A stretch of 64,000 nucleotides of DNA from Adiantum capillus-veneris (GCA_014529385.2 CM043961.1:17712478-17776477), one strand, 5' to 3'. Shown: positions 32,353 through 45,508, counted from the stretch's first letter. The notes: a model not told the origin generated them from the sequence alone. Translations and numbers: made by a program.

Positions 32353-32459
32353 CCATGCTACATTGTAAACCATCTCATGTGAAGTCTTTATATCTCATAT
32401 TGAAGCTTCTATCTCAATTTAAGTCTAGCCTCTTGTATACAACTGTATAGCAATCCTCT

Positions 32460-33445
32460 ACAGACTCTTGTATTACATATATTCACTCTTTAACAATGTA
32501 ATATATATCTTTCAATGGGGTCAAATCTACCAAGTGCGTGTTGTGGCCATAGTGCCTTTTTTTCCCCTCTTTACCCCTGTCCTTCTCCCCATTTGCCGAG
32601 GTTTGGCAAGAAAATTCTTGACGGTTGCCCTTGACACTTGGACTCGTACAATGTGATCATGAGTTTTTATGGACGTTGTTCCCACAAACTTTGCTACCAT
32701 ATTTTCATTTGTAAAAAAATGAAAAATACTATAAAATATACAGTATAATATGAAGTCAAAAGACAAGACAAAACAATGCAATTTTATTTCTATTTACATC
32801 AAGGAGTGTTTTTCACTCTATGCATTACATCAATTGGGGATGGGAGGAATGGTGGGTCTTATGCTAAGGGTTTTTACAAACTCTTCAAGTTTTATCACAT
32901 GTTGACCTATTCTTAGGGTGCATTGGGATAGGAATGACACAAGGTGCTTGCCTGCAAAGGCATACAAGGCAGCCTCATTATGCATTACTATACATTTGTT
33001 GGTGTTCTGAGTGAAGGAATTTTATCTAAGGATGACACTCAGCCTTGCACTTGCGTAGCTTCACACAACCATGTTTTGAGTACTCGGTGTGAACAACTCA
33101 AAAAATGAATGGTCCCAAGTGGCTCATGTAGTGCCACAGTGAACTATCCCTACCAGCACACACATTGCAAGAGCTTCCAATTTGCATAGCAAATTTGTTG
33201 ACATGGTATGCAATTTACAAAACATTTTAAAACTCTATTGCCTCTATTTGTAAGAAAAGCGTAGAGCATTGTTCAATATTTGCCTCGGTATCCTCATCCA
33301 TTTATTTCCTTGTAAGGTTGATTCTAGAACAATCGTCTCCACCCATTGGAATCAGTGGTTTGTGTGGGTGGAAAGTCTTTCAAACATACTCTATAAAAGG
33401 AAGCACAAGATCTGAGACATTGGTCTTTAAAATTGATTTCAAATC
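32460..33445. other. Spacer, nothing recognised
   Basis: No homologous reading frame, LTR or RNA gene is seen between the pararetrovirus-like debris and family A copy 2. Confidence 0.55.
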
Positions 33446-35049
33446 ATCAAGAAGGTAATGGGGTCTAAGGGGGCCTCTTTATTTGCCATGGGATTAAAAA
33501 GGAGATTATAGAAGGGGCAAATGGGTGGTTTCCATGTGGACTAAAATGGTAGGTATGGCAAGGCCTAAAAGTAAGTGGTCAAACTTGTACTCTTTTATAA
33601 AATATAAAGAGAAAATCTCTTATAAATTCAAAAAACTAAACTTTTCTCTAAATAGTTGAGTAAAATCCAAACCTTTCTCTCTCCAGTGGCTGTCAGTTTC
33701 TCCAACCCTCTCTCCTAAAAGGAGGACCCTCCAAAAACATGTTGATCATTCCCTCCCTCCCTCTCTACTGTACCATCTCTCATTTCTCTTCAATTATGAC
33801 CTTGCAAGTTGCTTCTCTTTCCTTCCTTTCAATTTTCCTTCCCAAAAGCTCTACATAAGAATTTTGAACCTCCTTTCCCTCCTATTGCATTCTCCTCAAG
33901 TTGAAGTTCTCCATTTCTCCATGAGCCTCACTAAAAACCTCTACCTAAAGCTAAAGATTGTAGCATATCCTTCTACTAGATCATCCCTCTTTCTTTCCTC
34001 AATAGGTTTTTTGCTCCTTCTCCATTAAGCTCTCTAGAGAGTATCTACTTCCCTCTCAAGCTTTGCAACATAATCTTTCCCATTAAACCAACAAGAAGGT
34101 GGAGCATTATAGCAGTAACTAGAATCCTTTGTCTTTTTGTATCTTGCTCTTTATACAACTGAGAACATGGATGTGAAATGTCTAATGATAAGTGTTTGTC
34201 TTGCAATTTGCGCCACTATTCCCCATGGCATCATCAGGTACTCGATGACCTAGAAATTTCATTGAATCCATTTCATGCATCAATGTACAAGATGACAGTT
34301 GATATTGGGTGACGATGGAGTTCAAACGAATGATGTGGGTTGACAATGCATCCTAGCTCAAGAGGTGCACACAAGGTCTCAAGGAGACACACGGCTTCTT
34401 GAGCATACCATTGGAAGGGAAGAATCATGGAGTTCAAGCAAACACAAGATAGCAAGAGTCTTGCAAAGGTGCAACATGGGTATGTTGATTCAACTGAAGC
34501 TAGAGACAACAATGGCTTAATCGAGGTTTCTTGCAAATTGTAATTTTTTACTCCTCTTTCAAGTTTTTAGGTTGCCATATTTGGTATTTTTTCCTTATAC
34601 GTTTCTTTTGATAATTGTAAGATTTCCATTGCTTGTTCATATTTGCATATGTTTTTCCATCCAATTTTGTAGAGTGGGAGCCAATGGAGTCCTTCACATT
34701 AATTTTTGAGGCCATCCGCATTGCGCTTGGCAAGTTTCTCTATGTTGGTTTTCCATCCTCTGAGCTTGCCTCATGTGACATTTTTTTTATAATCATACTT
34801 ATGTTACACCTAGGAGAAATGGGTATGGTAATCTTTCTCCAATTCAATTGCCAACCTTGCAGAGTTTGGAATGGCCTAAGCTAGACACTGCCTTGATCAC
34901 AGCAATCAAAAGGAGAATCGAGGTGGATGTGCAAGCAGCAATGAAGTGCTCCTATGGTTCCCACAAAGCCACGGTAACATGGTTTATGTCTCTTCATGTG
35001 TCTGTGTTTATCTTTCAACTTCAAAGTGTTCACAAGACACCAATAACGT

Positions 35050-35505
35050 GGACTGCAAGGGGAAAGTGTAATCAACAGATTCCTTGCAGCTAGATGGGAG
35101 ACTAAGGTGGTCAACCACCACAGAGATAGAATCAAGTGCTCTGTAGCTGCTGACAATGTGGTGTTCAGATACCATATTACAAAGCACAGTTTGTCAATGG
35201 TCTTTCCCTATAGAAGATGGAATCTTACGATGGGAGAATGGGAAGCCCTAGACTCTAATGTTGCTTCTAGAGAATCAGTTGACCTACAAATACACCTCCA
35301 CGACGATGCAATGCATGACATTGCAATGAATAATGACTGGCACTTTAATCACCATCCCAAGTATCTTAATCTCAAATATACCTTTCCCAAAAAATATCTC
35401 TTTGTAATCAATGAAAAGGTTGTTTGCTCTAGAAAAGAGAAGACATTTTTGTGTGAGAACATTATGTTTTCGTTATATATTTTTGTAAAATCTTGTAACT
35501 CATAG
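35050..35505 (+). pseudogene. Family A first conserved region, copy 2
   Basis: After an in-frame stop near 35091 the frame runs ETKVVNHHRDRIKCSVAADN, YHITKHSLSMVFPYRRWNL and MHDIAMNNDWHFNHHPKYLN, then reads through YTFPKKYLFVINEKVV without the stop found in copy 1. That supports copy 1's TGA at 4982 being a mutation. Otherwise interrupted; function unknown. Confidence 0.5.
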
Positions 35506-35849
35506 GGATTTTGCTCCCATTAACACATACAGTGTTTTGAATCTCGTTTCTGTACATACTTGTTTATTCTCAACTTGTTCAAGTTTTTGATTGAAACGTG
35601 CAATTTCTTTGATGTGGAGCACAAATGTTTTCAATGTTGGTATCTTTTAATGCTTTGTCATGTGATTTTGCTTAAAACTATAGTTTTAAGTTATTTTGAC
35701 GTTAATTTTAAGTGCTTTTTAAAAAGTGACTCTGGGTATATAAGTGACTTTCTAGGTTTTAAACTTCATTTCTCACATTCACAAAACTCTAGCTCTAAGC
35801 TCTCTTCACATCTTCCCACGAACGAACCCACTACTGATGCACTTCTCAC

Positions 35850-36550
35850 ACAATTAAAAAAGGTAGGACTTGCGGATCGAGCACATAAACTACTGAGTGT
35901 TCAAGTGGACAATTGACATGCAGGCCACTGCCAACCTTCATGCACAAGCATTCGGAAGCTTTCTTGGCTACATGGCGTAGGACATGGAAGAATATTCCAT
36001 AATCTTTGAGGGATCCGACATGGCGTGGTTGCAGTGGATTTCTTGAAGCATATCTATGCGGCTGACAAAGACTTCCGATTTTTCTTGTTGAGGTTTATTA
36101 AAGGCCTCACAAAATGGGACTACAGGATAGAGGATGAGGATGATCTCATGGATTTGGGCATGGGGTGCATAGGCTTGATGGCATGGATAGAGAAAATCAA
36201 ATGAAAAGGTCAACCAAAGACCATCTATGACCATTGTGGAGGAATCAAATGAATTTATCAAAGAGATTGATGAGCAAACTGAAGCATCTATGGCACTCAT
36301 CCTCTTGCAAGATCCCAACTCCACTATGGAGAAAGATCAGATGATAAAGGGAGATGAGGTGTTGGAGGAAGTTCAGATCTCCAAATTCTCACTTTGCATG
36401 CAGTGGTGGTGGATGATTGTCACTCTTTGTTCCTTGACAACAATACCAAAACATTAGGACTCAGAGAAGATGAGTCGCTCATAGTGCTTGCTATCTATGT
36501 GGGCATGAAGGATCCCAATGAAGAGAAGGATGAGGAAACTGAGGTAAACA
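35850..36550 (+). pseudogene. Family A second conserved region, copy 2
   Basis: Pieces match copy 1 (ADRAHKLLSVQVDN, IIFEGSDMAW, EESNEFIKEIDEQTEASMAL, LLQDPNSTMEKDQMIKGDEV) with frameshifts between them. It retains a stretch missing as a frame from copy 1 (FFLLRFIKGLTKWDYRIEDE near 36080-36135). Function unknown. Confidence 0.45.
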
Positions 36551-36639
36551 TATCTTAACATGGTCGATTGTCTATTGTTCCTTACAACAAGTGTTAAAGT
36601 TTTTTAAAATGCTTTGCGAATGGTATACCATGTTGATAA

Positions 36640-36960
36640 GTTTGCAATGCGTACTGGAGGTTCACGCAACGCACCCCTAGGTAGGGATAGCTCACTTTGG
36701 CACTATACCTGAGCCACCTGGGGCCATTGATTCTTAGAGTTTCTCACACAGAGTTCTCAAAGAATGGTTCTACGGAGTTTCTCAAGTGCAAAGCATTAAG
36801 TTTCATACTCGCTAAAGATTTCTAATCCTAAGTGCTTACAAATGTATATTGGTGGATAGAGAGGTGGCATTGTATGCCTTTACAGGCAAGCAGCTAGGCT
36901 GAGTCCTCTCCCACTGCGTCTTGAGCCTAGGTCAAGTTAGCCATTCGCTTGTAGTAAAAA
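36640..36960 (+). pseudogene. Family A third conserved region, copy 2
   Basis: Homologous to 22816-23205 (LILRVSHTEFS-like and ALYAFTGKQ stretches) but with several stops and a deletion near the 3' end. No open frame remains. Confidence 0.45.
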
Positions 36961-37280
36961 TAATTGATCATGATGTAATATCCAAATCAATATAACGATT
37001 TTTTTTGTTAACAATTTGTATTAGCATTTTATACTTGTTTTTTTTATGATTCATATTGTCCAATAAATTTCATTTCTGCAATATGTGCACATTACCTTGA
37101 GCATGCAGTGACCCGTCGACTAGGGGGAACATCTCGGTGATTTCTTTTATGAAACCGAGGGATGCAAGGGGCGTAGAACGGCGGCGCCTATCGGGGTCGG
37201 GCGGGACCAAAAAAATCCTTTTGCACCACAATGCACAGGAGGAAGATATGTCAGCCCCCCTCGTCACCCGATGTCGAGGA

Positions 37281-38055
37281 TACTGGGTTCGCAAGGTGAG
37301 CCAGCACTAGGCTGCTCGCTATGGGAAAAAGGAGAGACAAGATGCATGACACAAAGCAAAAGACTCCTACGACACTATAAATGCTTAGAATTGACAACAT
37401 GAATGCTTTAAGTTGCTAATGATTAGCCAAAGTGGAATTTGATTACAATTGTTTGTCGTTAATGGCACTGATAGAGTTAAGGGAGTTTAATGCTCTAAAA
37501 TTTGACCAAGACTTCAAATTTTCCACTTATGCCTGCCATTAGCGCTTTTTGAAGCTAATTAGGAAGGAAGTATATGGAAAATATTCCCTCTCTCATGCCT
37601 TTGTATCTCCCAAGTACGGTAGAGAGAGGTTATCCTCTCTCCTTCTTGCCTTACTACTCCTTTGCTTGCTTCCAAATTACAATTCCTATCATTAATAGCA
37701 CTACCAAAGAAAATCTCAATCTTATGAAGCTTAATCCTCACAAGTTCGACCAAGAGTATTGATATCCTGCTTATGCATGCAATTAGAGCTTAAAACTGGC
37801 TATAAAGATGCATGTTGCCCTCAACTCTCCTAATCTCCTTCCCTTGCCAACCTTCTTCTTCCGCTTCAATCTCCTCCTTTGCCAAAGTCGATTCTAAGAG
37901 AGATAGCTATAGACTCATGCTTTACTTAATTGGATGACCTTGTTATCTTGCTTCATGCCATTCATGATAATGTAGGGCGAGAGAGATCAAGCCTCTCAAC
38001 TTGCGGAGGTTGAGTGAGAAAGCAAGAGAGCCCTCTCATGAGCTCAAGACCCCCA
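37281..38055. repeat. Repeat C, copy 1
   Basis: About 775 bp repeated in the same orientation at 54090-54868, around 85-90% alike. It starts near GGGTTC...GGTGAGCCAG and ends near CTCATGAGCTCAAGACCCCC. It is non-coding as far as can be judged; the short antisense frames present in both copies (37559-37753 and 54362-54556) look like chance conservation. Confidence 0.75.
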
Positions 38056-38135
38056 TTGTTTCCTTTTCTTCCCTCCCCCTTCGCTTCGACTCTTTTGATG
38101 CCTTCTCTCTCTTCATTAATCCTTTGTTCACCAAG

Positions 38136-38137
<2 letters not shown>

Positions 38138-38190
<53 letters not shown>
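38138..38190. repeat. (GA)n microsatellite
   Basis: About 26 GA units. Confidence 0.95.
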
Positions 38191-38192
<2 letters not shown>

Positions 38193-38454
38193 AAACACAA
38201 ATGTCTATTAAACACTTCCACCATGCTGCTACCATAGGATGGATGTTAAAACCAATATGAAGTGCCAAAAATTTTGCATTTTTTGATACTAGATCTTTTG
38301 TTGGAAACACATTGCCTTGGAAAACCCTTAGAATGAGGTTGATGGAGGATTATTTGTCTTTTCCAGTACATCAACAAGCCCTTATGAAGGAGCATATCAT
38401 GCTCATTCATGATGTAAAAAAAGTGTAAAACGATAATATGAAGAGAATTCCCAA

Positions 38455-38456
<2 letters not shown>

Positions 38457-38501
<45 letters not shown>
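38457..38501. repeat. (GA)n microsatellite
   Basis: About 22 GA units, 170 bp before the copia 5' LTR. 38191-38674 otherwise holds nothing recognisable. Confidence 0.95.
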
Positions 38502-38507
<6 letters not shown>

Positions 38508-38674
38508 TTGATGCCAACTTTCCTCCTCCCTTGTCCTTCTTCTTCTGCTTACAACGCTTGCCTCTCTTGCTCACCGAGGTCGAGAGAGATATTGTGAGAG
38601 AGAGGTCTTGTGAGATTGCCCGTGCTCTTGAGCTCCTTCTTTCCCCAGGGCTCCCTTCACTCCCCTATGTTCAC

Positions 38675-38901
38675 TGTTACCATATACATGTGGTAGTGAT
38701 GTGTGTGAACACACTAGGACCGCCGGGGCATTTTTTCCCTCTTTAGGAGGTTTTTTCCCCCGAGCATTGTATATACGCCCATCACTCTAGGGCTATCTAT
38801 CTTTCCATTGCATACTAAGTAACACACTCTCTATTCTGTGCCTTGAGCTTCCATCATCTCCTCCAAGATGTGTGCATTTCTCTGCAACCCTAATTCCAAA
38901 A
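38675..38901 (+). repeat. copia 5' LTR
   Basis: 227 bp, starts TGTTACCATA. The last base pair is AA instead of the CA kept in the 3' LTR. Confidence 0.93.
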
Positions 38902-38903
38902 AT

Positions 38904-38914
38904 TGGTATCAGAG
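38904..38914 (+). promoter_or_regulatory. Primer binding site, initiator tRNA-Met type
   Basis: TGGTATCAGAG, complementary to the 3' end of plant initiator tRNA-Met, as in most plant copia elements. Confidence 0.93.
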
Positions 38915-39261
38915 TAGGTTGCGTCCTCTCGGGCTCAGTGGCCAGCAGCTCCAATACACGCCTGCTCACTTTCTCCAATTTCAGTGAGCTTTGGTGAGCG
39001 TTCGCTTGTCGACAAATCTTTGGGTAAGCTCGTAGAGCTTAATCTGCTTAGATTTTTTATTCGAGCTCATTTCGTCCTCCGTTTCCACTACAGGCAAGTC
39101 TGCACAAGCAATTTTGTCATTTTGTGTAGAATTTTTGTCAGTGTGTTTTTTGCATAACAGGTGCCTTATAGTCTTCTACTGTTTGTGCTATATATCACGT
39201 GTTGTTCCCACTCCATTTCTCCTATTTTCGGGCAGTTTTCACATCAAGTGCAGCATTTACC

Positions 39262-42200
39262 ATGGCTGACAACAACAACACAGATGTGTTCAAGATGTTT
39301 GTTGTTGAGGATAGGTTGGATGGGGACAATTACCCTATGTGGGCTTATATGATGCAACACGTTCTTGTGTCAAAGGGCGTCTCGAATATTGTGCAGGCCA
39401 TTGATGTACATCCTGTCTCTGAGGATGTAGGCGATGTTGAGGATGTTGCAGGTCTTGCTGCAAGGATTGCTGCTATTAGAGTTGTTTTGCCCACGGTAGA
39501 ACAAGCTCGTTGGGATGTAAAGGATGCACAGGCTCATGCATTGATTGCGTTGTCTGTGAAGCATACCATTGTACCTCACATCCGTTCAGCAAAATCTACA
39601 AAACAGGCTTGGGACATATTGGCTGTTCTTTATGAAAGTTGCAATGAGGATAAAATTCCTTTGCTGTGTAAAGAGCTAGAGTCGAAGATTCTGCATGAGG
39701 AAGATGATATGGACACTTTCCTTGCTAGTGTCAAGGATATCAATGAGCAACTTATTTCTGCAGGTGAAGTCATTTCAGACAGTTCCCTTGTGCAGACTGT
39801 TCTTGATGCCTTACCAAATTCTTACCAGACTTTTGTTAGTACTTGGAGACTTATGATCCAAGGAAATCCAGAAGTTGTCAAGTTTGATGCATTATGCACA
39901 TTGCTGTTGCAAGAGTCCCTTTCCAGAAAAAATAGGACTAGACAGCGTGCAATTGAACAGGCTTTTATTGCTTCTCAAAGAAAGGGTGGTAACAGCAATA
40001 CCGCCACTTCTTATGGTTCAGCTGCGAGTGGCAAAACTTATGTTCCCAATGCTTCTGCTAGCAACACTTCGTCTAGCAATTCTGGTGATAAGGGCAAAAA
40101 GAAGATGCATTGCCATTATTGTAAATCTAATGATCACTTGATCAAGTCGTGTCCTAAGTTGAAGGCCAAAGAGGCTAAGAAGAAAGAGGGTGGTTCCACT
40201 GCAAATGCTGGTTCCACTACAAATGCAGCCATTGCTGAGTCTTCTATGAAAGGAGACTGTGTTGCTGATATTGATGCAGAATGGGATTTTAGCGCAGAGT
40301 GCACTTACAATCCTGTTGTCCATGATGCATGCTTGTCAGTTCCTGCAGATTCACATGTGTGGTATTTTGACAGTGGTGCTACAAAGCACATTACCTCGCA
40401 TCGTGAATTGTTCACCTCTCTCGAGTCTGTCCCTCATGGGAATTCAGTCACTTGTGCCAACAATGCCTCTTATCCGGTTCAGGGAGTTGGAAAGATTGTG
40501 CTTACTACTGCAAATGGCAGTTCCTTCACACTTGTTGATACACTTTATGTACCTGGGATCAAGAAGAATCTCTTGTCTATATCTGCCCTTGCTAGACTTG
40601 GACTTGTAGTCAAATTTGTGGATGACAGATGTACAGTTCATGATCTCAGTTTTGGTGATGAAATTGTTGCATCTAGCCTTTTGTGCCGTGGGCTGTATAA
40701 TCTCATTTTCTATGACCAATGTGGACAAAATTTTGCAAATGTTGTTGCAGATTCATGGGCTATTTCAGATGCAAAACTTTGGCATGCACGTTTTGGTCAT
40801 CTGAATTTTGCTAGTGTGCTGCGTTTGCAAAAATCTGATATGATTGCTTCTTTGCTGCCTCTTGAAGCACCTGTCAAACATGTTTGTGAAGGCTGTATTT
40901 TGGGTAAGATGCAGCATTCTAAGTTTCCAAAGGATGGTTCAGTTTGGGCCACATGCCGGTTGCAGCTTGTGCATAGTGATGTTTATGGGCCCATGCAAAC
41001 TCCTTCCTTGGGCAATTACCTTTACTTTGTGACTTTCATTGATGATTACTCCAAGCATGCATGGGTATTTCTGCTTAAAGCGAAGTCCGAAGTTTTTATG
41101 TGCTTCAAAAAATTTCTGGCTATGCCTGAAAATGTCTCGAAATGTACTATGGGCACCCTCCGTTCTGATTGAGGGGGGGAGTATATGTCTCATGAATTCA
41201 ATGCATTTATGGCTAGTCGTGGGATAAAACACCAATGTACAGTGCCTTATACACCTAGCAAAATGGTGATGCTAAGAGGAAAAACAAGTCACTTACGGAA
41301 ATGGCACGATGTATGGTCAAAAGTCAAGCTTTGTTGCATTCTTTTTAGCTTGAGGCCATCATGTGTGCCACTTATGTACTAAACAGGTGTCCTATAAAAG
41401 CTTTGTAGTCTATTACTCCATATGAAGCATGGCATGATACAAAGCCTTCTATTGAGCACATGCATGTTTTTGGTTGTTTGTCATATGCTTTGGTGCCACA
41501 AACACAGCGCAGAAAATTGGATGATAAGGCTGTCAAATGTATTTTTGTTGGTTATAGTGCTGAAAGCAAAGGTTACAGGTTGTATCATCCGCAAACAAAA
41601 CGTATTCTAGTTTCACGGGATATAGTGTTTGTGGAAGATTCTGTTCAACCGTTGATGTCATGTACTAGAGACAGTAATGTAAGCTCACGGGACATTTATG
41701 ACACTTTGTTGCCTCTTTTCAGTGGTGGAAATACAAATGTAAGTTCCAATGAGGCAAATGTATAGCCTATGGGGGTTTCTAAAAATGTTATAGATCAGCC
41801 TATTACTGATGCAGATGTACTGGATGTGGAAAGGACTGAAAATGAGCAGGCTAGAGGAATGCCAAAATGGCTGGTGCACACTTTGTGTGATAGTAAATTG
41901 GATGCACCTTTGTCTAGTCGTACTCGTTCAGGCTCTCGCCATGCATCTTATGCATCATATTGTTATGCTTTGGCTGTGTCTAGCTTACATGATGTTGAGG
42001 AGCCTCTTTCTTTTGATGAAGCACAAAATTCAAAAAATTGGATGGCTGCCATACAATCAGAATATGATGCACTTATAGAAAATGACACATGGACTTAATG
42101 TAATTTGCCTCTTGCAAAAAAGGCCATTGGTACAAATTGGGTTTACAAGTTGAAACGCAAGCCGGATGGTGAGATCGATCGCCATAAGGCTGGACTTGTT

Positions 42201-43540
42201 GCAAAGGGTTATGCACAGCAAAAAGGCATAGATTATGAAGAGACCTTTGCTCCCACTTGTCGTATGACTACTGTGCGTTTTCTATGTGCATTGGTAGCTC
42301 ATTTTGGTTGGGATGTACATCAATCAGACATTTTTACTGCTTTCTTGAATGGTGACATATTTGAGGAAGTTTATGTAACGCAACCTCGCGGTTTTGTAAT
42401 AAAAGGACAAGAGGACAAAGTGTGCAGATGTAAGAAGGCTTTGTATGGGTCGAAGCAATCTCCTCGTGCTTGGTATGAGAAAGCTGACACTCATTTGGTC
42501 AAATGAGGCTTTCGTAACAGTCCAACAGAAAGCACATTGTATGTAAAGCGTGAGGATGATGTACTTCTCATTGTGGTTCTTTATGTCGATGATTTGCTGA
42601 TCACTGGACCAAATGAGAGACATATTGCTAAATTTAAGTCTGATTTGAATGCTACTTTCAAGATGAAAAATTTGGGGCTGTTGCTTCATTACTTGGGTAT
42701 ACAGTTCAAGCAGTGTGATGGTGGTATTGCCTTGTGTCACAAAAGTTACATAGAGACATTGCTATGTAAGTTTGGACTTGAGGATTGCAAACCTATTGCC
42801 ACTCCCATGGAAACAAGTTTGAAGTTGAGTCTACATGATGGTGGCGATCCTGCTGATGTCACTCTTTATCAAACTACTCTTGGTTGCCTCATTTATGTAT
42901 GCAACACGAGGCCGGATATTCAGTTTGCAGTCTCACAGGTCAGCAAGTTTATGGATAGCCCAGGGTCTAAGCATTGGCAGGCTGTCAAGAGGATTTTCCA
43001 CTACCTTAGTGGCACTTTACATCTTGGCTTGTTTTATCCCAAGGGGGGATCATTGCCGCTAGACTAACATGCTTTTTTGGACTCAGATTGGGCTGGTTGT
43101 TTTGACACACGAGTGTCCACAAGTGGTTTTTGTTTCATGCTTGGCAGTTCACGTATATCATGGTTGAGCAAGAAGCAACCTACTATGGCTACTTCGAGTT
43201 GTGAGGCTGAGTACACGGCAGTCTTCATAGCTATGGTTGAGTGTGTATGGCTCAGACGCCTTATGGCTGATTTGGGTGTTGGACAGGACACTGCCAACAC
43301 TATCTACACTGACAGTCAGAGCGCATTGGAAGTTGTGAGGAACCCATTTTTTCAGCTCTCACAAAGCACATTGAGGTGAATTATCACTATGTCAGGGAGA
43401 GGCTCTCAACAAGAGAGATCAGTTTGGCTTATGTGCCAACACAGGACAACCTTGCAGATCTTTTCACAAAGGCATTGTCTCTAGAGAAGCTTGAATCTTT
43501 CCGCAAAGCTTTGGGCTTACTCCCCTTTGTGGACTGATCA
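39262..43540 (+). pseudogene. copia gag-pol polyprotein, disrupted
   Basis: It starts at ATG 39262 (MADNNNTDVFK), preferred over an in-frame ATG at 39199 because it begins the conserved gag. Order: gag with YPMW; zinc knuckle CHYCKSNDHLIKSC (40111-40152, CX2CX4HX4C); protease WYFDSGATKHIT (Asp codon about 40369); LWHARFGHLN before integrase; integrase HSDVYGPM and FIDDYSKHAW; TGA at 41170-41172 within the expected Asp-Asn-Gly-Gly stretch; a frameshift near 41260; further stops at about 41763, 42096, 42504 and 43065; RT with LYVDDLLITG (YVDD codons 42582-42593); RNase H FLDSDWAGC and SSCEAEYTA; and a frameshift near 43370 before the C-terminus (ADLFTKAL). The product would have been a particle-forming, reverse-transcribing polyprotein. 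This copy is inactive. Confidence 0.93.
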
Positions 43541-43612
43541 TGTCCTCAGGGCATGGCACTTCCCTTTACTCATGTGCTAGCTCTTGTTCACCGCATCACT
43601 CCAGGGGGGATT

Positions 43613-43839
43613 TGTTACCATATACATGTAGTAGTGATGTGTGTAAACACACTAGGACCGCTGGGGAATTTTTTCCCTCTTTAGGAGGTTTTTTCCCCCG
43701 AGCATTGTATATACGCCCATCACTCTAGGGCTATCTATCTTTCCATTGCATACTAAGTAACACACTCTCTATTGTGTGCCTTGAGCTTCCTTCGTCTCCT
43801 CCAAGTTGTGTGCGTTTCTTTGTAACCCTAATTCCAACA
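43613..43839 (+). repeat. copia 3' LTR
   Basis: 227 bp, TG...CA, preceded by a purine tract. Followed by TTCCC. Confidence 0.93.
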
Positions 43840-44240
43840 TTCCCCTTATCTTCCCCTCGCTACACATCCTTTTCTTCCACCCCTTATATCTCTTTTTTTT
43901 AAAAACCCCTTCCCCCTAAGCAACAACGCAGCCATCATTGCTAACTAATTGATGATGTGGCATGGCGAGTCGGGAGGACCACCATTTTGGAGAATTTGGT
44001 ACCGAACATGGGCAGCCCAGCATGCTCGACAAGCTTCCCTTCATGGGCGACGGCATGTGAGGCTCCAGCTGGTCGACGCGGGATTCTTTCTCCTCCTTTG
44101 CGCTTCTATTTGTTGTCGCCATGCCATCTCCTCTCTTTTTTTTCCCTTTTTTTCACACCCCTATTAATTTAGGGTGGCCATTCACTTTGGCCTTGGGTGA
44201 CCGATCTCATTGGCTTAAGTTTGGGTGGCCTTTTGGCCCT
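43840..44240. other. Spacer, nothing recognised
   Basis: Pyrimidine-rich at first, then mixed. Short frames without homology or codon-like pattern. Confidence 0.5.
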
Positions 44241-44800
44241 TCAATTCATAAAGGCACCACATTTGGCATGCAAATTAACCAAGGCATTGCTTCGCACAAA
44301 ATTCATTTGCCAAAGCTCTTGACTAATAATATCATCGTAAATTTTTTTTCCCATTTCATTTCCTTGGATAGTGCCACTTGCCTTCAAGATGCAAGTATAG
44401 ATGATTGCATTTAGTAAAAAGGCATTCCCTTCACATTCCGTTAAAAGCATCAGAACTTCCGTGCTGTAGCTAGGTCAAGCATACTTTGCAATCAATTCTC
44501 ACATATCAACCAAATTAATGTTGAAGCACTGTATTAGGCCAGGTCCTAGTACTGGCCAGGTCATCCAAAATTCTCCTACCATTGTCCTATGTGGCATTTG
44601 TGTCGACTAATCCAATGTCGAGCTCAATTTTTGCCCTACCATTGTCCTATGTGGCATTTGTGTCGACTAATCCAGTGTCGAGCTCAATTTTTGCCTACCA
44701 AGGATAACCAGCTACCAATGCATTGCAAGTGATGACATTCTGGACAAGATTCTCCTCGAGCATGTATTCTACTACATTCCAAAACCTGGCTAAAGCTCAA
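44241..44800 (-). pseudogene. PPR protein gene fragment
   Basis: Minus-strand pieces carry PPR motif signatures. At about 44780-44700 NLVQNVITCNALVAGY corresponds to the common NVVSWNALIAGY type. At 44450-44241 NAIIYTCILKASGTIQGNEM, GKKIYDDIISQEL and NALVNLHAKCGAF correspond to the ILKACG...GKKIHDEI...NALVDMYAKCG pattern. PLS-class PPR proteins bind organellar RNA, often for editing. About 200 bp between the two pieces includes a 60-bp tandem duplication, and a TGA ends the second piece where further repeats would be expected. It is clearly a relic. It is the only host-type gene sequence I recognise in the window apart from the histone-like one. Confidence 0.75.
44575..44694. repeat. 60-bp tandem duplication
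   Basis: Two adjacent 60-bp units (CCTACCATTGTCCTATGTGG... ) differ at one position. They lie inside the PPR relic. Confidence 0.95.
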
Positions 44801-45468
44801 AACTCCCTGATGGAACAATGACCAAGGCAACCAAAGGGGTACAGAATTGGCCCCCGATGAAACTTAAACTGACAATATCCTGACAACCAAAAATTCAATC
44901 CTCGACTTGAAAGACCGAAACTCTCCACAAGATGAGAACTTTAGGTCCATGTACTTACTTCACCCTTGACCCTTCATCTACAGCTACCCAATCTTGTATA
45001 GACCTACAATCGTCTCAAAATTCAAACTGACATAACTTCCTCACCATAGCTCCAATTGATGAGCCGTAAAGACAAGCTTATAGAGCACTTTGAGCACTAC
45101 AGTTCTAGTTCATAAACTCCCATTGCCTATCACTTTAGATATACCCATTTTTAGCATAAACAACATATGTTATGGACCCTTTAAAACCCCATCTGACATA
45201 CATTTAGCATTGAGGCGGTCCGGGGCGGGCAACAAGAGAGGCGACCTCTAAACACCCCTCAAGGCTCCCGTGCTGCTCAATTGGGGCTGGGGCAACCACA
45301 AGCACAACAAAACAACAAACCCACAGCCAAATCCCAACTACACAAGGGGCCCCACCTAGTTTAAGAGCGAACTAGGACGCAAAAGAGGAGAATCGTTAGA
45401 GCAACCCACAAACAAGCAAGGAATTTACACTAACCCTAACACCAATGGAACACTCTCACACACTAAAA

Positions 45469-45508
<40 letters not shown>

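Larger units (their letters stand above)
33446..37280 (+). mobile_element. Family A repeat, copy 2
   Basis: It starts ATCAAGAAGGTAATGGGGTC and is collinear with copy 1 from the terminus through the CT-rich leader, the three coding regions (35050-35505, 35850-36550, 36640-36960) and the start of the foldback (about 37085). It lacks the Gypsy-1 insertion and has an internal deletion near 36515 relative to copy 1. By eye the two are roughly 85-90% alike, so they are old copies. Confidence 0.7.
38675..43839 (+). mobile_element. Ty1/copia LTR retrotransposon, both LTRs present, coding region broken
   Basis: LTRs of 227 bp at 38675-38901 and 43613-43839 differ at about 12 positions by eye (roughly 5%). 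Primer site TGGTATCAGAG begins at 38904, two bases after the LTR, and is the standard initiator-Met site. A purine tract AGGGGGGATT lies at 43603-43612. Flanking pentamers TTCAC and TTCCC differ at one base, consistent with a mutated target duplication. The internal region encodes gag, protease, integrase, RT and RNase H in copia order, with several stops and frameshifts. A second, truncated member lies at 1000-1951. Confidence 0.95.

Noticed and set aside
32527-32781. Basic minus-strand 84-codon frame
   Set aside because: No homology, no repeat elsewhere in the window and no gene context.
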